From the NCBI GenBank assembly GCA_040880405.1, contig JBBDIM010000124.1, forward strand, positions 1-23,118: a DNA stretch of 23,118 nucleotides. The letters are read 5' to 3'. The DNA is from JBBDIM01 sp040880405. Lineage in GTDB: Bacteria; Planctomycetota; Planctomycetia; Pirellulales; Pirellulaceae. The stretch's first letter is position 1. Every line of letters begins with the position of its first letter. The notes beneath the pieces were generated by a model that saw only the letters and a list, made by a program, of their open reading frames with translations, was not told the origin of the DNA and made no database searches. Below are positions 7,344 through 16,800 of the stretch, piece by piece. The position numbers and the translations under genes are program-made.

Positions 7344-8328
7344 CGATGCCACGGAACAAATACCCCGCACTCGATCCGCGGGAGCAAAGAAACTCGTTGA
7401 GGTTAACGGACGCGTACAGCCCGGAAATCGCGTTGTCGTCGTCACGGATGGAACGATGCCCTGGATCGCTGCGGAAATCGTCCATGCGGCACAAGAGTGC
7501 GGCGCGGACGTCTCGCTGCTGGAGATGTCGGAAAGAGCCTGTGATGGACAGGAGCCGCCTTGGAGAATTTCCGAGGAGATGAAGTCGGCTGACATCATCT
7601 TTTCGCCAGTGCGACGATCGATCACCCATACCAAAGCGATGCGGACCGCATTGGATGCCGGTGCGAGGGCAATCCTCATGACCGCCTACACGCCAAATAC
7701 AATGAAATGTTCTGCACTTCTAAAAACGGACTTTGAGGCCCAAATCGATGTCTGTCGGAGAGTCGGAAAAGCGTTCAGCGACGGGAAGCAATTGCGGCTT
7801 CGCTCACCTTCCGGCACCGATCTACGATTCTCCATCAAGGGGCGAGTGGCGAATGTGTTGACGGCGATCCCGGCGCCGGGAGAGCTGGCACCGGTCCCCA
7901 CGATTGAAGTGAACGTGGTCCCCGTTCATGGTTCCGCCGAGGGGCGTTTGATCGCCGATGCGAGCATTCCCTATATCGGGATCGGCATTTTAACAAAGCC
8001 CGTTATTTGCGAGATCTCGGGTGGTTATATCCAGTCGATACGAGGAGGCGAACAAGCCGCAGCGTTGCGCCGCAATCTAGAATCGCATCGAGACCCAAAT
8101 TGCTTCAACATTGCCGAACTGGGTGTGGGACTGAATCCCCACGCAGAATTGACTGGTGTGATGCTCGAAGACGAGGGCGTTCAAGGAACGATTCATATTG
8201 GCATCGGGACCAGCCTGACGCTCGGCGGAGAAATCGTCGCACCCACACATTACGACCTGTTAATGTGGCATCCTCAGATTGAGGTAGATGGCCAACTAAT
8301 TATTAATAACCGTGACGTCCTAATATAG
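7336..8328 (+). CDS. M29 aminopeptidase / NicX-like metalloenzyme
   Basis: 330 aa. ATG 7336 is preceded by AAGGAG with ideal spacing and overlaps the transporter stop (ATGCTTGA), so the two are translationally coupled. No signal peptide: cytoplasmic. The family is seen in PAPGELAPVP (E183), IAELGVGLNP (E261), GTIHIGIG (H287) and APTHYDLLM (H305, D307), the C-terminal metal-ligand pattern shared by M29 (thermophilic AmpS/AmpT) aminopeptidases and the related 2,5-dihydroxypyridine 5,6-dioxygenase NicX. At 330 aa it is closer to NicX-type members than to the roughly 410-aa M29 enzymes. Two readings remain: a peptidase or amidase acting on the imported compound, or a ring-opening dioxygenase. The amino-acid symporter next door favours the first slightly. 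Exact assignment of ligands is by pattern only. Confidence 0.75.
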   Translation: MLDDATEQIPRTRSAGAKKLVEVNGRVQPGNRVVVVTDGTMPWIAAEIVHAAQECGADVSLLEMSERACDGQEPPWRISEEMKSADIIFSPVRRSITHTKAMRTALDAGARAILMTAYTPNTMKCSALLKTDFEAQIDVCRRVGKAFSDGKQLRLRSPSGTDLRFSIKGRVANVLTAIPAPGELAPVPTIEVNVVPVHGSAEGRLIADASIPYIGIGILTKPVICEISGGYIQSIRGGEQAAALRRNLESHRDPNCFNIAELGVGLNPHAELTGVMLEDEGVQGTIHIGIGTSLTLGGEIVAPTHYDLLMWHPQIEVDGQLIINNRDVLI

Positions 8329-8551
8329 GCGGCCGCTCCTAACGTGAGCTGAATTGGAACCCCTTTGTCGGAACAAGAGAAGAAGATCCAGAATTTAGGA
8401 ATGCTGAGAAGGCGGGCCCCCAACAGAACTTTCCTTCGCCATGTCAAATTCCCTGACACTTCGCCCTATGCCAGGTTACACCGCCGTTAACTACATTCCG
8501 TCATGCGAGGCTACTCATTATTCTCTCTAACTCTTCTTTAAGGACAGTACA

Positions 8552-9493
8552 ATGCAAAAGCGACAATTGTTCCGAGTCGGTGGATTTACCCTAGTCGAAT
8601 TATTGGTTGTGATTGCAATCATCGGCGTGTTGGTCGCCCTGCTGTTGCCCGCGGTACAACAAGCTCGGGAGGCGGCACGGCGTATGCAATGTCAAAACAA
8701 TCTGAAACAGCTAGGCCTGGGGCTTCACAATTACCACGATACGTACCAAGCCTTTCCGGCGGGAAGGTACGTGGATGCCAACGTAAACACGTATTTGGGT
8801 TGGGGGACCATGATCTTGCCGTTCCTTGAGCAATCGGCATTATTCGATTCAATTCAGGCGAATGGCGGTATGACTGCAACGGCTAGTTGGGACACGATCG
8901 CGAATGTCCAATTGGACGCTCGGACCGTGTTGAACATGTTTGTCTGCCCCTCGGATATTGGCGGTGGATTAAACCTGCACCCATACATGCTAGGAGTCGC
9001 TGACGATCCATCGTCCGCGTATGGAAAATCAAATTACGTGGGCATTGCCGGCGCATCCAATTTCGACGATACGGCGGATCTGGATGGTGTGTTTCAGCAC
9101 AGCTTTAGCCCCGTGCAGCATGCGAGATTCGCGGACATCACCGACGGTACAAGTCATACCGCGGTCGTCGGCGAACGTTGCTCACTTCCGGGAGATGGAA
9201 TTCCTAACAATCAAGGAAACGCCTACCGCGCTTCACTTTGGATCGGCGACCGAAATGTGGGGCCGGGTGCATCAAGTTCTATGGATGTTCTAACTCGGAT
9301 GGACCGAGTAGGTGACAACATCCAGTACACCATCTTCGGCGTAAATAACTTGTGTTTGAGCAGTGTGCATCCAGGCGGAGTTCAAATGCTGTTAGGGGAC
9401 GGCCATGTCACGTTCGTCAGCGAGAATATCGATCTGCGGATCTACGCTGCGATGGGAACGATGTCGGGTCGGGAGATCCCTCGGTCCAACTGA
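8552..9493 (+). CDS. DUF1559 family prepilin-like secreted protein
   Basis: 313 aa. ATG 8552 has AAGGAC 6 nt upstream. The N-terminus has GFTLVELLVVIAIIGVLVALL, then PAVQQAREAARRMQCQNNLKQLGLGLHNYHDT; the C-terminus has HPGGVQMLLGDGHVTF, an exact H-x9-DG signature. Predicted exported, prepilin-peptidase-processed envelope protein of unknown function. It lies 223 bp after the M29-like gene, so it may have its own promoter, and is followed by a lipoprotein gene 114 bp downstream, repeating the arrangement at 361-1777. Compared with the two DUF1559 genes at the left end, the protein N-terminus is conserved but the codons differ freely, so it is an older paralogue. Confidence 0.93.
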   Translation: MQKRQLFRVGGFTLVELLVVIAIIGVLVALLLPAVQQAREAARRMQCQNNLKQLGLGLHNYHDTYQAFPAGRYVDANVNTYLGWGTMILPFLEQSALFDSIQANGGMTATASWDTIANVQLDARTVLNMFVCPSDIGGGLNLHPYMLGVADDPSSAYGKSNYVGIAGASNFDDTADLDGVFQHSFSPVQHARFADITDGTSHTAVVGERCSLPGDGIPNNQGNAYRASLWIGDRNVGPGASSSMDVLTRMDRVGDNIQYTIFGVNNLCLSSVHPGGVQMLLGDGHVTFVSENIDLRIYAAMGTMSGREIPRSN

Positions 9494-9607
9494 TAGTTCG
9501 CAACGTCGACCTTGCTACAAAAGCCTCGCAGCGATCACACTTCGATCGCTGCTGGGACCTGTTGCCATAATTGTCGGCATGCATTCCTCTTTCTTAAGGG
9601 CAAACCA

Positions 9608-10036
9608 ATGCTTTATTCTACAGAGCGATTTGCAATAGTGCTCGTAACACTTATCACGCTTAGCGTAACATCCGGGTGTAGTAGCGGCAATTCCGATCAG
9701 CCCGACCTGGGGAGAGTCCAAGGCCGCGTAACCATGGATAATGAGCCGTTGAATGGATATACGATTACCTTCACCCCAGAGACCGGTAGGCCCTCCTTTT
9801 CGGTAATCGACTCAGACGGAAACTACGATCTTTCTTACATCCGCGACACGAAAGGGGCCAAGGTAGGTCCCAATAAAGTCACCGTGACCTGGGTGGATTT
9901 CGGCGGCGATGGAAACGAGGGAACCAAACCTCCGCGACGACTGACGATTCCTAAAAAGTACTCCACTGAGTCAGAATTAGATGTCGTTGTGAAACCAGGA
10001 AAAAACACCTTAGACTTCGATTTGGAGTCGAAATAG
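9608..10036 (+). CDS. Small lipoprotein with carboxypeptidase-regulatory (transthyretin-like) domain
   Basis: 142 aa from ATG 9608, preceded by AAGGG; the frame is open from 9512 but the upstream part is not signal-like. The leader ends in VTSGC with Cys24 as lipidation site. The mature domain begins with GRVQGRVTMDNEPLNGYTITF, then SDGNYDLSY and VGPNKVTVTW, and ends in a beta-strand repeat LDVVVKPGKNTLDFDL; this is the same layout as the 143-aa lipoprotein at 361-792. Predicted lipid-anchored envelope protein of unknown role, co-oriented with the DUF1559 gene before it and the M14-like gene 79 bp after it. Confidence 0.85.
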   Translation: MLYSTERFAIVLVTLITLSVTSGCSSGNSDQPDLGRVQGRVTMDNEPLNGYTITFTPETGRPSFSVIDSDGNYDLSYIRDTKGAKVGPNKVTVTWVDFGGDGNEGTKPPRRLTIPKKYSTESELDVVVKPGKNTLDFDLESK

Positions 10037-10115
10037 GCGGAGCGTTACCCGCGAGCACACGGCCTAGGGCATCACCGTATTTCCACAGACTCAGTAATTT
10101 ATTGAAGGACAAAGT

Positions 10116-11321
10116 ATGACTCACATGCACATCATCTCATCTGTCCCGTTTGTCACCTTGATTTTGTGCCACATGGCCAGTGCGGCGGATCCCATCGCCA
10201 CGGTTAATGCCGAGTATCCGGGAGGCAATATCGTCGTCGTTGAAAATCGGGGCGAGGAGATTGAGGTTAAACCTCGTCTTGATGGCGGACGGGATTGGTT
10301 CTACTGGAACCTAGAAGCGACGGCGTTAAAAGCGGGTACTGTCACATTTGTGTTTCCTCCTGCCCTAGCGAAACATAAGAATGGAGCGGTAGGCAACCAG
10401 GGCCCAGCAATTAGCATTGATGGCGGCGATACCTGGCAGTGGATGGGAAACGGAACCGCTGTAGTCCAGGGACGCTCGTTTCAGTACACCTTCAAAACCG
10501 CGGGGGAAAGTGTTCGACTAGCCGTGGCAATTCCCTACTTGCAAAAGGACTTCAGTGCTTTCGCGGAAAGCAATGCCGCGAACCCACATTTTAAAACAAG
10601 CGTTCTCAATCGAACCCGAAAGGGCCGAGAGGTCGAGTTGGTTCAGATCGGGGAGGCCCACTCCAATGCGAAGGCCGTTCTGTTCACCGCACGGCATCAC
10701 GCCTGTGAGACCATTGCGAGCTACTTCCTTGAGGGTATCATGGAAGAGGCGATGTCTGATTCTCCTGACGGGAAGCGGTTTCGCGAGAACTATGTGCTTT
10801 ATGTCGTTCCGTTCGTCGACAAAGATGGCTGTGAAGATGGCGATCAAGGCAAAGGACGGTCCCCACACGACCACAATCGAGACTACGGTCCCAAGTCGAT
10901 CTACCCCACGGTGCAGGCCATCATGCAACTCGGGGAGGAAAAAGACATTCGCGCTTCCATGGATTTCCATTGTCCTACGTTGGTGTATCCCGATCACCAA
11001 GTCCTGTACTTTGCGGGGCCTACCGATGTTCCGGCCCATAACCACGAGACGGTTAGACAACTCGCGAAGCATCTTAAGGAAGCGCTTCCCGAGGGAAGTC
11101 CTAGTGGTCCGCTGGTTTGGATGAAGAAGGCGGACGATGAGCGGTGGACGCACAACAACGGTCACTTTGCCCGACGCCCCAACTGCTTGGTAGCAGCCAC
11201 CCTCGAAATACCGTTCGCTCCGAAAAATTCCATTATGACAGTGGATGCGATCCGCTCGTACGGCAAAGCCTTCCTACGAGCGTGGAATGCCACGGAATTT
11301 GGAGGCACTGGGCCCGAGTAG
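10116..11321 (+). CDS. Secreted M14 zinc carboxypeptidase-like protein with N-terminal beta domain
   Basis: 401 aa, ATG 10116 with GAAGGAC upstream. Signal peptide ends at ASA/A near residue 23. Residues 24-140 look like a beta-sandwich, reminiscent of the domain preceding the catalytic domain in cytosolic-carboxypeptidase-like (M14D) enzymes. Residues about 160-395 are the M14 domain: zinc motif H195-A-C-E198 and H285 (MDFHC), substrate carboxylate-binding N254-R255 in KDGCEDG...DHNRDYG, and catalytic Glu in LEIPF (E364). All expected active-site positions are present, so it is probably active on C-terminal residues of peptides or cell-wall-derived peptides outside the cytoplasm. Specificity cannot be read here. 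It ends the plus-strand run that begins with the transporter; whether it shares regulation is unknown. Confidence 0.8.
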   Translation: MTHMHIISSVPFVTLILCHMASAADPIATVNAEYPGGNIVVVENRGEEIEVKPRLDGGRDWFYWNLEATALKAGTVTFVFPPALAKHKNGAVGNQGPAISIDGGDTWQWMGNGTAVVQGRSFQYTFKTAGESVRLAVAIPYLQKDFSAFAESNAANPHFKTSVLNRTRKGREVELVQIGEAHSNAKAVLFTARHHACETIASYFLEGIMEEAMSDSPDGKRFRENYVLYVVPFVDKDGCEDGDQGKGRSPHDHNRDYGPKSIYPTVQAIMQLGEEKDIRASMDFHCPTLVYPDHQVLYFAGPTDVPAHNHETVRQLAKHLKEALPEGSPSGPLVWMKKADDERWTHNNGHFARRPNCLVAATLEIPFAPKNSIMTVDAIRSYGKAFLRAWNATEFGGTGPE

Positions 11322-11368
11322 CGCATCGTCATCTACATGCAAATTGCTTTGCAATTAAGAGAAGCAGC

Positions 11369-11608
11369 TCAAAATTGACATCGTTCGCCATCTGCGGTTT
11401 CCACTTTGAAGAGTGCGAGAGTCAATTCCAGGAAATTGGGCCCGGCTTGACTCGGAAAGAGCCACTCCAATGAGGGGATGCGGAAATGGCCGGGGCGGGT
11501 GGGGGCCGTGTGGGAGGCCTGCTCCATGGCGGCCGTCGTATGCTTAGCGTCCAGGGCCCGCAGTCCGACCAGGACTCGGACACCCTCCACGCCGCGGGCC
11601 TGGACCAT
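11369..11608 (-). pseudogene. Possible IS21-type (IstA-like) transposase C-terminal remnant
   Basis: The minus frame reads ARGVEGVRVLVGLRALDAK, then HTTAAMEQASHTA and FRIPSLEWLF. The pattern of a GVR-x-LxGL helix, a positively charged KH, an ExA segment and a closing R-x-x-x-L motif resembles the C-terminal tail of IS21 transposases. A stop codon lies directly upstream of the ATG and nothing like the DDE catalytic core is present, so at best this is a decayed 3' end. No terminal inverted repeats or istB-like ATPase were found. The similarity is recalled by pattern, not searched. Confidence 0.35.
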
Positions 11609-11729
11609 CGCTCACGACCAGTCACGGGTCCGCGGGCCGATCGTTTCGATTTGCCGCAGCAGGGTACAGAAAAGAGCCGCAAACCCAGATTATTCCACAA
11701 AAAAGCCGGCCATCTCCATTCGTAGTTCC

Positions 11730-11751
11730 ATCGAGTCATGGAAAACTCGAT
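11730..11751 (-). terminator. Hairpin immediately after outer membrane factor gene
   Basis: Perfect 7-bp inverted repeat ATCGAGT (11730-11736) and ACTCGAT (11745-11751) with an 8-nt loop, directly abutting the stop codon at 11754-11752. There is no T-run on the minus strand; on the plus strand the stem is followed by TTATT. It could end either or both of the convergent transcripts, but it is short. Confidence 0.4.
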
Positions 11752-13425
11752 TTATTGAATGGGCCAGCCGAGGGCTCGCTGCAGTTGGAATTGGGCACGG
11801 TTGTGGTCGGCGACCGCGCGGATGTATTGGCGACGGGCTTGGTCCAGGGCTTGGATGGATTGCAGGGTTTCCAGCGGTAGGCCTTGGCCGTCGGTGATTC
11901 GTTCGGCGTTGCGGCGGTACGAGTCCTGCGCTGCGGTGATTCCCTTCTTGGCGAGTTCGATTTGCTCTCGACGAGCCAGCACCTGGGCCTGGCTTTCCGC
12001 GATATCGCTGGCGATTTGGTCCATCACGCGGACTTGGTCCCAGCGGGCTTGGCGAAGCCTGGCGGACGCTTCGTCTCGGGCGGCCCGCTCACCGAGGCCG
12101 AAGTTGCGGAGTTCCCAGTACGCGGCGGCGTCGAAATCCATGCGGTCGCCGAAGTTGTTGATCTGGCTACCTAGGCCACCACCATTGCCGCCGTAACTCA
12201 ATCCCAACAGGACACTGGGAACCAGCGGGGCGTTTTGTTCGCGGCGGAGGCGCTCGATTGCTTCGCCAACCAGATAGCGAGTTTCCGCCAACTCGGGCCG
12301 CGAGGCCAAGCCGGTGGCAATCAAGTTCTGGATGTCCATATCGCTCGGGGCGAGGTCGATCGGTGCGAGAACTTCCTCTTGTGGCTCCAGCTCGATTGAT
12401 TGGTCGTGGCTTAGCAGGCGGATCAAACGCACCGAGGCGACGCGGGCTTGTTCCTTAGCCCGTTGAGCCTCGACTTCTCGGACGGAGAGTTCGGTTTGGG
12501 CCCGGTCGGCATCGGCCGCCAGACCTTGTCCCGCGTCGGCAAAGGAGATGGTCAACTCGGACAAATGCCGGGCATTGCCGAGTGTCTCTTGGGCGACCGC
12601 CTGAATTTGTCGGGCTTCCAACAGGTTGGTATAGGCAACGGCGGTTTCCATGAGGGTGTCGTTGTCCATCGCCTTGCTCGCCTGTTGCGAGGCACCGAGC
12701 CGTTGTCCGGCGATCCTGGGTAGGAAGATCGCGTCCCGCAGGTGGAAATTCATCACCATCCCGGGCACCGCGGGAGACCCGGCTCCGACCGCCTGGGCTC
12801 CCATGCCGGTGTAGATGGAACCTCGACTGGTGTCGATCACCTCGCCAACGACGTCCTGGATCTTGCCTTCATGCTTGTTGTAGTTGGCACCGGCGCGGAT
12901 GGAAGGTACCCACATGACCTCGGCCGAGCGTAACTGAGCCATCGATTCCTGGATGCGCTCACGCGCGAAAATCACTTGCGGGTTCTGTCCCGCCGTGAGT
13001 TGCAGAGCCTCTCCCAAGTCGATGGCGTAGCGAGCGACGACTCGATCGCTGGGGGAACCTCCCTGACGGTGCACGATGTTCGTCGCCGGAACGGCCCAGG
13101 CCGCTTCGAGCGAATCGCCTTCCTGCGGTGGCTGGTTCTCGAAGGAAGATTGCTGAATCGCGGAATGACTTCCCGGCTCGGCCAGGTAGTCGGGCCGGAT
13201 AAATTCCGCTTGGAAGTTCGCGGTATCGGCGAGCATCGCTTCGGGCGTTACCTTGGGCTGGGTCTCGGTGAACTCCAGCGGAGCTTGCGACGACAGAACA
13301 TTTCGCTGGGCCGCATACTCCGGCGGAAGATGGGACGGGCTGCCGGTCATGCCGCATCCCAACGAGCTGGCCGCCAGAAAAAGGGCCCCGGATAAGATGT
13401 GCCGATTGCGTCGAGCGATTGTCAT
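11752..13425 (-). CDS. Outer membrane efflux lipoprotein (TolC/NodT/OprM-type)
   Basis: 557 aa from ATG 13425; a TTG two codons upstream is the alternative. GGGAA lies 9 nt before the ATG. The leader ends in SSLGC, giving a lipidated Cys at residue 23. After a disordered region rich in Pro, Gln and Glu (about 25-130) come two outer-membrane-efflux repeats of long amphipathic helices, with typical LTAGQNPQVIFARERIQES, AYTNLLEARQIQAVAQETL, GLAADADRAQTEL and SYRRNAERITDGQGLPLETLQS segments. It should form the trimeric channel of a tripartite pump. It is transcribed away from the RND permease gene across a 385-bp spacer, so permease, adaptor and channel are all encoded at one locus. The linker between lipobox and first helix is longer than usual. 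Confidence 0.92.
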   Translation of the reverse strand: MTIARRNRHILSGALFLAASSLGCGMTGSPSHLPPEYAAQRNVLSSQAPLEFTETQPKVTPEAMLADTANFQAEFIRPDYLAEPGSHSAIQQSSFENQPPQEGDSLEAAWAVPATNIVHRQGGSPSDRVVARYAIDLGEALQLTAGQNPQVIFARERIQESMAQLRSAEVMWVPSIRAGANYNKHEGKIQDVVGEVIDTSRGSIYTGMGAQAVGAGSPAVPGMVMNFHLRDAIFLPRIAGQRLGASQQASKAMDNDTLMETAVAYTNLLEARQIQAVAQETLGNARHLSELTISFADAGQGLAADADRAQTELSVREVEAQRAKEQARVASVRLIRLLSHDQSIELEPQEEVLAPIDLAPSDMDIQNLIATGLASRPELAETRYLVGEAIERLRREQNAPLVPSVLLGLSYGGNGGGLGSQINNFGDRMDFDAAAYWELRNFGLGERAARDEASARLRQARWDQVRVMDQIASDIAESQAQVLARREQIELAKKGITAAQDSYRRNAERITDGQGLPLETLQSIQALDQARRQYIRAVADHNRAQFQLQRALGWPIQ

Positions 13426-13810
13426 GCGCAAAGATTCCCGAAAGTTCCTCTCAGTTCACTTCCTCCCGCCACAACGCGAGGCGAAGGCCTGTGCTTTGGG
13501 AATCGGCGCGCCGGTGACAACGGATTCAGCGAATCTCGGGGTGATGGGGCTCGCTCTTGATATCACGGTGAAGCGAACAAGCCCACCTGGCCGGGTCCTA
13601 ACGGGTCTAAATGCCGAAAAATCGGGGCTTTGGGGCCTTAAGTGTCGCCTGGATTATCGCTTCTCTCAGCCCAACCGGGGGCCAATCATTAGCAACTTCT
13701 AATCCGCGGGCGATTGATCAAAAGTGGTATCTGGAGCAGACTTACAGATTACCTTTCCATCTAGGCGGACCTTTAGGTTTGCGGCGACTCCACCGAAGAC
13801 AGCGAGTGTT
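13426..13810. promoter_or_regulatory. Divergent promoter region of the efflux locus
   Basis: 385 bp between the start of the outer membrane factor gene (minus) and the RND permease gene (plus). It must carry both promoters and is the natural target of the response regulator encoded downstream. Visible symmetry: ATTAG-6 nt-CTAAT at 13688-13703, the perfect palindrome TTGATCAA at 13714-13721, and a short direct repeat TTACAGATTAC at 13742-13752. OmpR-family regulators bind direct or inverted half-sites of this size, but none can be assigned. The frame upstream of 13811 is open from 13724 but lacks protein-like features. Confidence 0.4.
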
Positions 13811-16800
13811 ATGAATTTAATCCACATTGCCATGCGAAGACCGCTCACGATCATGGTCGTCATCGTGGCCGTGGCCTTGGGCAGTTTTCTGGCAATTGGC
13901 CGCTCGGTCAGCCAGCAGTTGGGCCTTCCCTACCCCGACGGTTTGCCGCGGGGGATGGAAGTCGACATCTTCCCCAGCCTCAATCTGCCGGTAATCTATG
14001 TCTGCCAGCCGTACGGTGGGATGGACCCCGCGCAGATGGAAGGCTTTCTGACCAACTACTACGAGTACCACTTCCTGTACGTCAGCGGCATCCATCATGT
14101 CGAGTCGCGGAATGTGCAGGGTACCGCCCTGATGAAACTCTATTTCCATCCCGGGACCGACATGGCCCAGGCGATGGCCGAGACGATCAACTACGTCAAC
14201 CGCTCGCAGGCCTTCATGCCCCCGGGGACGGTTTCCCCGTTTGTGATGCGGTTCGATACCGGGAGCGTGCCGGTCGGCTATTTGGTCCTTTCGAGCGAGA
14301 CGCGGAGCATCGCCGAGATTCAGGACTTGGCCCTGTTCCGCGTGCGGCCGATGTTCGCCAGCCTGCCAGGCGTGTCGGCCCCGCCGCCGTTTGGTGGTAG
14401 TGCCCGGTCGATTGTGGTGACGGTCGATCCGAATCGGTTGCAGTCGTACGGGATGTCGCCGGAGGAGGCGATTACGGCATTGGCCAAGGGAAACAGTATT
14501 AGCCCCTCGGGCAATATCCCGCTCGGCGATATGTACCCGGTGGTGCCGGTCAACTCGGTGGTGAAGGAGGCGAAGCAGCTAGAGTCGATCCCGATTCGCA
14601 TGGGGGACCAACCGGTTTATCTGCGGGATATCGCCACAGTGACGGACTCGGCGGATGCCCCGGCCGGCTACGCGCTGGCCAATGGTCGCCGCGCGGTTTA
14701 CATTCTCGCCACCAAACGATCCGACGCCTCGACCCTGAGCGTGATCAACGAAATCAAAGGGGCGTTGCCTCGGATGAAAGACGCCCTGGGTGAAGAAGGA
14801 GAAGGGATCGACGTCCGGTTTGAATTCGATCAGTCCCCTTACGTGACCCGGGCGGTCGAAGGGGTGGTGGTGGAAGGTGCGTTGGGAGCGTTCCTGGTCG
14901 GTCTGATGATCCTGCTGTTCCTGAGCGATTGGCGGAGTGCGTTGATCGTGGTGTTGAACATCCCCTTGGCCTTGATGACGGCCGTGTTGGCGTTGTGGAT
15001 GTTTGGGCAGACGATCAACCTGATGACCCTGGGTGGGTTGGCCTTGGCGATCGGTATTTTGGTGGATGAGGCGACGGTGGCGATTGAGAATATCCACGCC
15101 CATCTGCACAAGGGGCAACCGCTGGCCAAAGCGGTGTACGACGGATCGATGGAGACCGCCATCCCCCGCTTGCTCGCCATGCTCTGCATTTTGGCGGTAT
15201 TCGTCTCGTCGTTCTTCATGCAGGGGGCGGCTAAATCCTTGTTTGTGCCGTTGTCTCTCTCGGTGGGGTTCGCGATGGCCGCCTCGTACATCCTGTCGAG
15301 TACCTTCGTTCCAATCCTTTCCGTTTGGCTGCTCAAGGCGGATGCCCACCGCGATCACGACGAAGACAAGACGATGTTCGGCCGAGCCAAGGCAGGCTAT
15401 GGTCGCTTGCTTACCGGCTTCGTCAAGTTGCGGCTGGGGGTTATCGCCGTCTATCTGGTGGTTAGCGTGTTGGCGATCGGGATGATCGGAACCAACTTGG
15501 GCCGAGGTATCTTCCCGGAGGTCGATGCGGCCCAGTTCCGCCTGCGGATGCGAGCACCCGACGGGACGCACATCGTCAAAGCGGAGGAGTACGCGAAACA
15601 GGCCTTGGCGCTGATCGACGACGAGTTGGGTGCCGAGAACGTGGAACTGAGTCTCGGCTATGTTGGCATGATCCATCCCAATTTTCCGGTCAACGCGGTG
15701 TACCAATGGTCGCGTGGACCGGAGGAAGCCATTCTGTACGTCGATTTGAATCACCATATCGGCATCTCCGACTATGAGATCAAAGAGCGGCTCCGCGAAC
15801 GTCTCGGCAAGGAAATGCCGACCATGCGATTCTCGTTTGAGCCTTCCGATATCGTGAACGAGGTGATGAGCTTTGGCTCGCCCACGCCGGTGGAAGTGGC
15901 GATCAGCGGCCCGAACTTCGCCGCCAATCGAGCCCATGCCGAAAAGGTCCGCGCGGAATTGGAGAAGCTCCCCTTTCTTCGCGATTTACAGGTGGGGCAG
16001 TCACTCGACTATCCGACGGTAGAGGTGAACATCGACCGCGAAAAAGCGGGCCTGGCCGGACTAACGCCGGTCGATATTTCCCGCGCCTTGGTGACCGCGA
16101 CCTCCTCAAGTCGGTTTGTGATGCCCAATTACTGGGCCGACCCAAAAAGTGGTGTCGCCTATCAAGTGCAGGTAGAAATCCCTCGGTCAGTCCTCCGTAG
16201 CCCCTACGATATTGAAACGATCAGCTCGATCGAAGGCCTAGAGCGAATCCCGCTGCGGCGGACCGAGCAAGGACAGGTCTTGGTTCGGGATGTCGCGGAG
16301 ATCTCGCAAGGCACGATGCCGGGTCAATACGACCGTTACAACATGCGGCGGCAAATCACGTTGACGGCCAATGTGGCCGATGTTGACCTGGGGACCGTCT
16401 CGCGAGAGATCACGGCCGCACTATCACGTGTGGAAGATCCCCCCGCGGGTATCGAGGTTGCCATTCGGGGTCAGGTCCCGCCAATGAACGAAATGCAATC
16501 CGGCCTGGCCATCGGTTTGTGCTTGGCGGTGGTGGCGGTGTTTCTGCTATTGATGGCGAATTTTCAGTCGATTCGACTCGCCTTGGTGACCGTTTCCACG
16601 ATTCCCGCCGTGGTTGCCGGGGTGGTGATCATGCTGTCACTGACCGGTACCACGCTCAATATCCAGTCGTTCATCGGCTCGATCATGGCGGTGGGTGTGG
16701 CGATGGCCAATGCGATTTTGCTAGTCACGTTTGCCGAAAGCCGTCGGCGTGAGGGGCTTTCCGCGAGCGATGCCGCCGTCCAAGGCGCGGAAAGCCGATT

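Larger units (their letters stand above)
11322..11751. other. 430-bp convergent stretch without an intact gene
   Basis: Lies between the convergent 3' ends of the M14-like gene and the outer membrane factor gene. It holds a possible decayed transposase tail on the minus strand (11369-11608) and a hairpin at 11730-11751, both listed separately. A short palindrome (AATTGC-TTT-GCAATT, 11342-11356) just after the M14-like stop has no T-run and is not called a terminator. Confidence 0.6.

Noticed and set aside
10518..11165. 215-codon open frame antisense to the M14-like gene
   Set aside because: No family features; the opposite strand carries an intact catalytic domain with all motifs.
11478..11897. 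139-codon plus-strand frame between M14-like and outer membrane factor genes
   Set aside because: Its 3' half overlaps the outer membrane factor gene on the other strand and its composition is Arg/Ser/Pro-rich without motifs.
14579..15937. 452-codon open frame antisense to the RND permease gene
   Set aside because: It is rich in His, Gln, Arg and Asp as expected for the shadow of a high-GC coding strand, has no recognisable domain and lies fully inside a well-supported gene.
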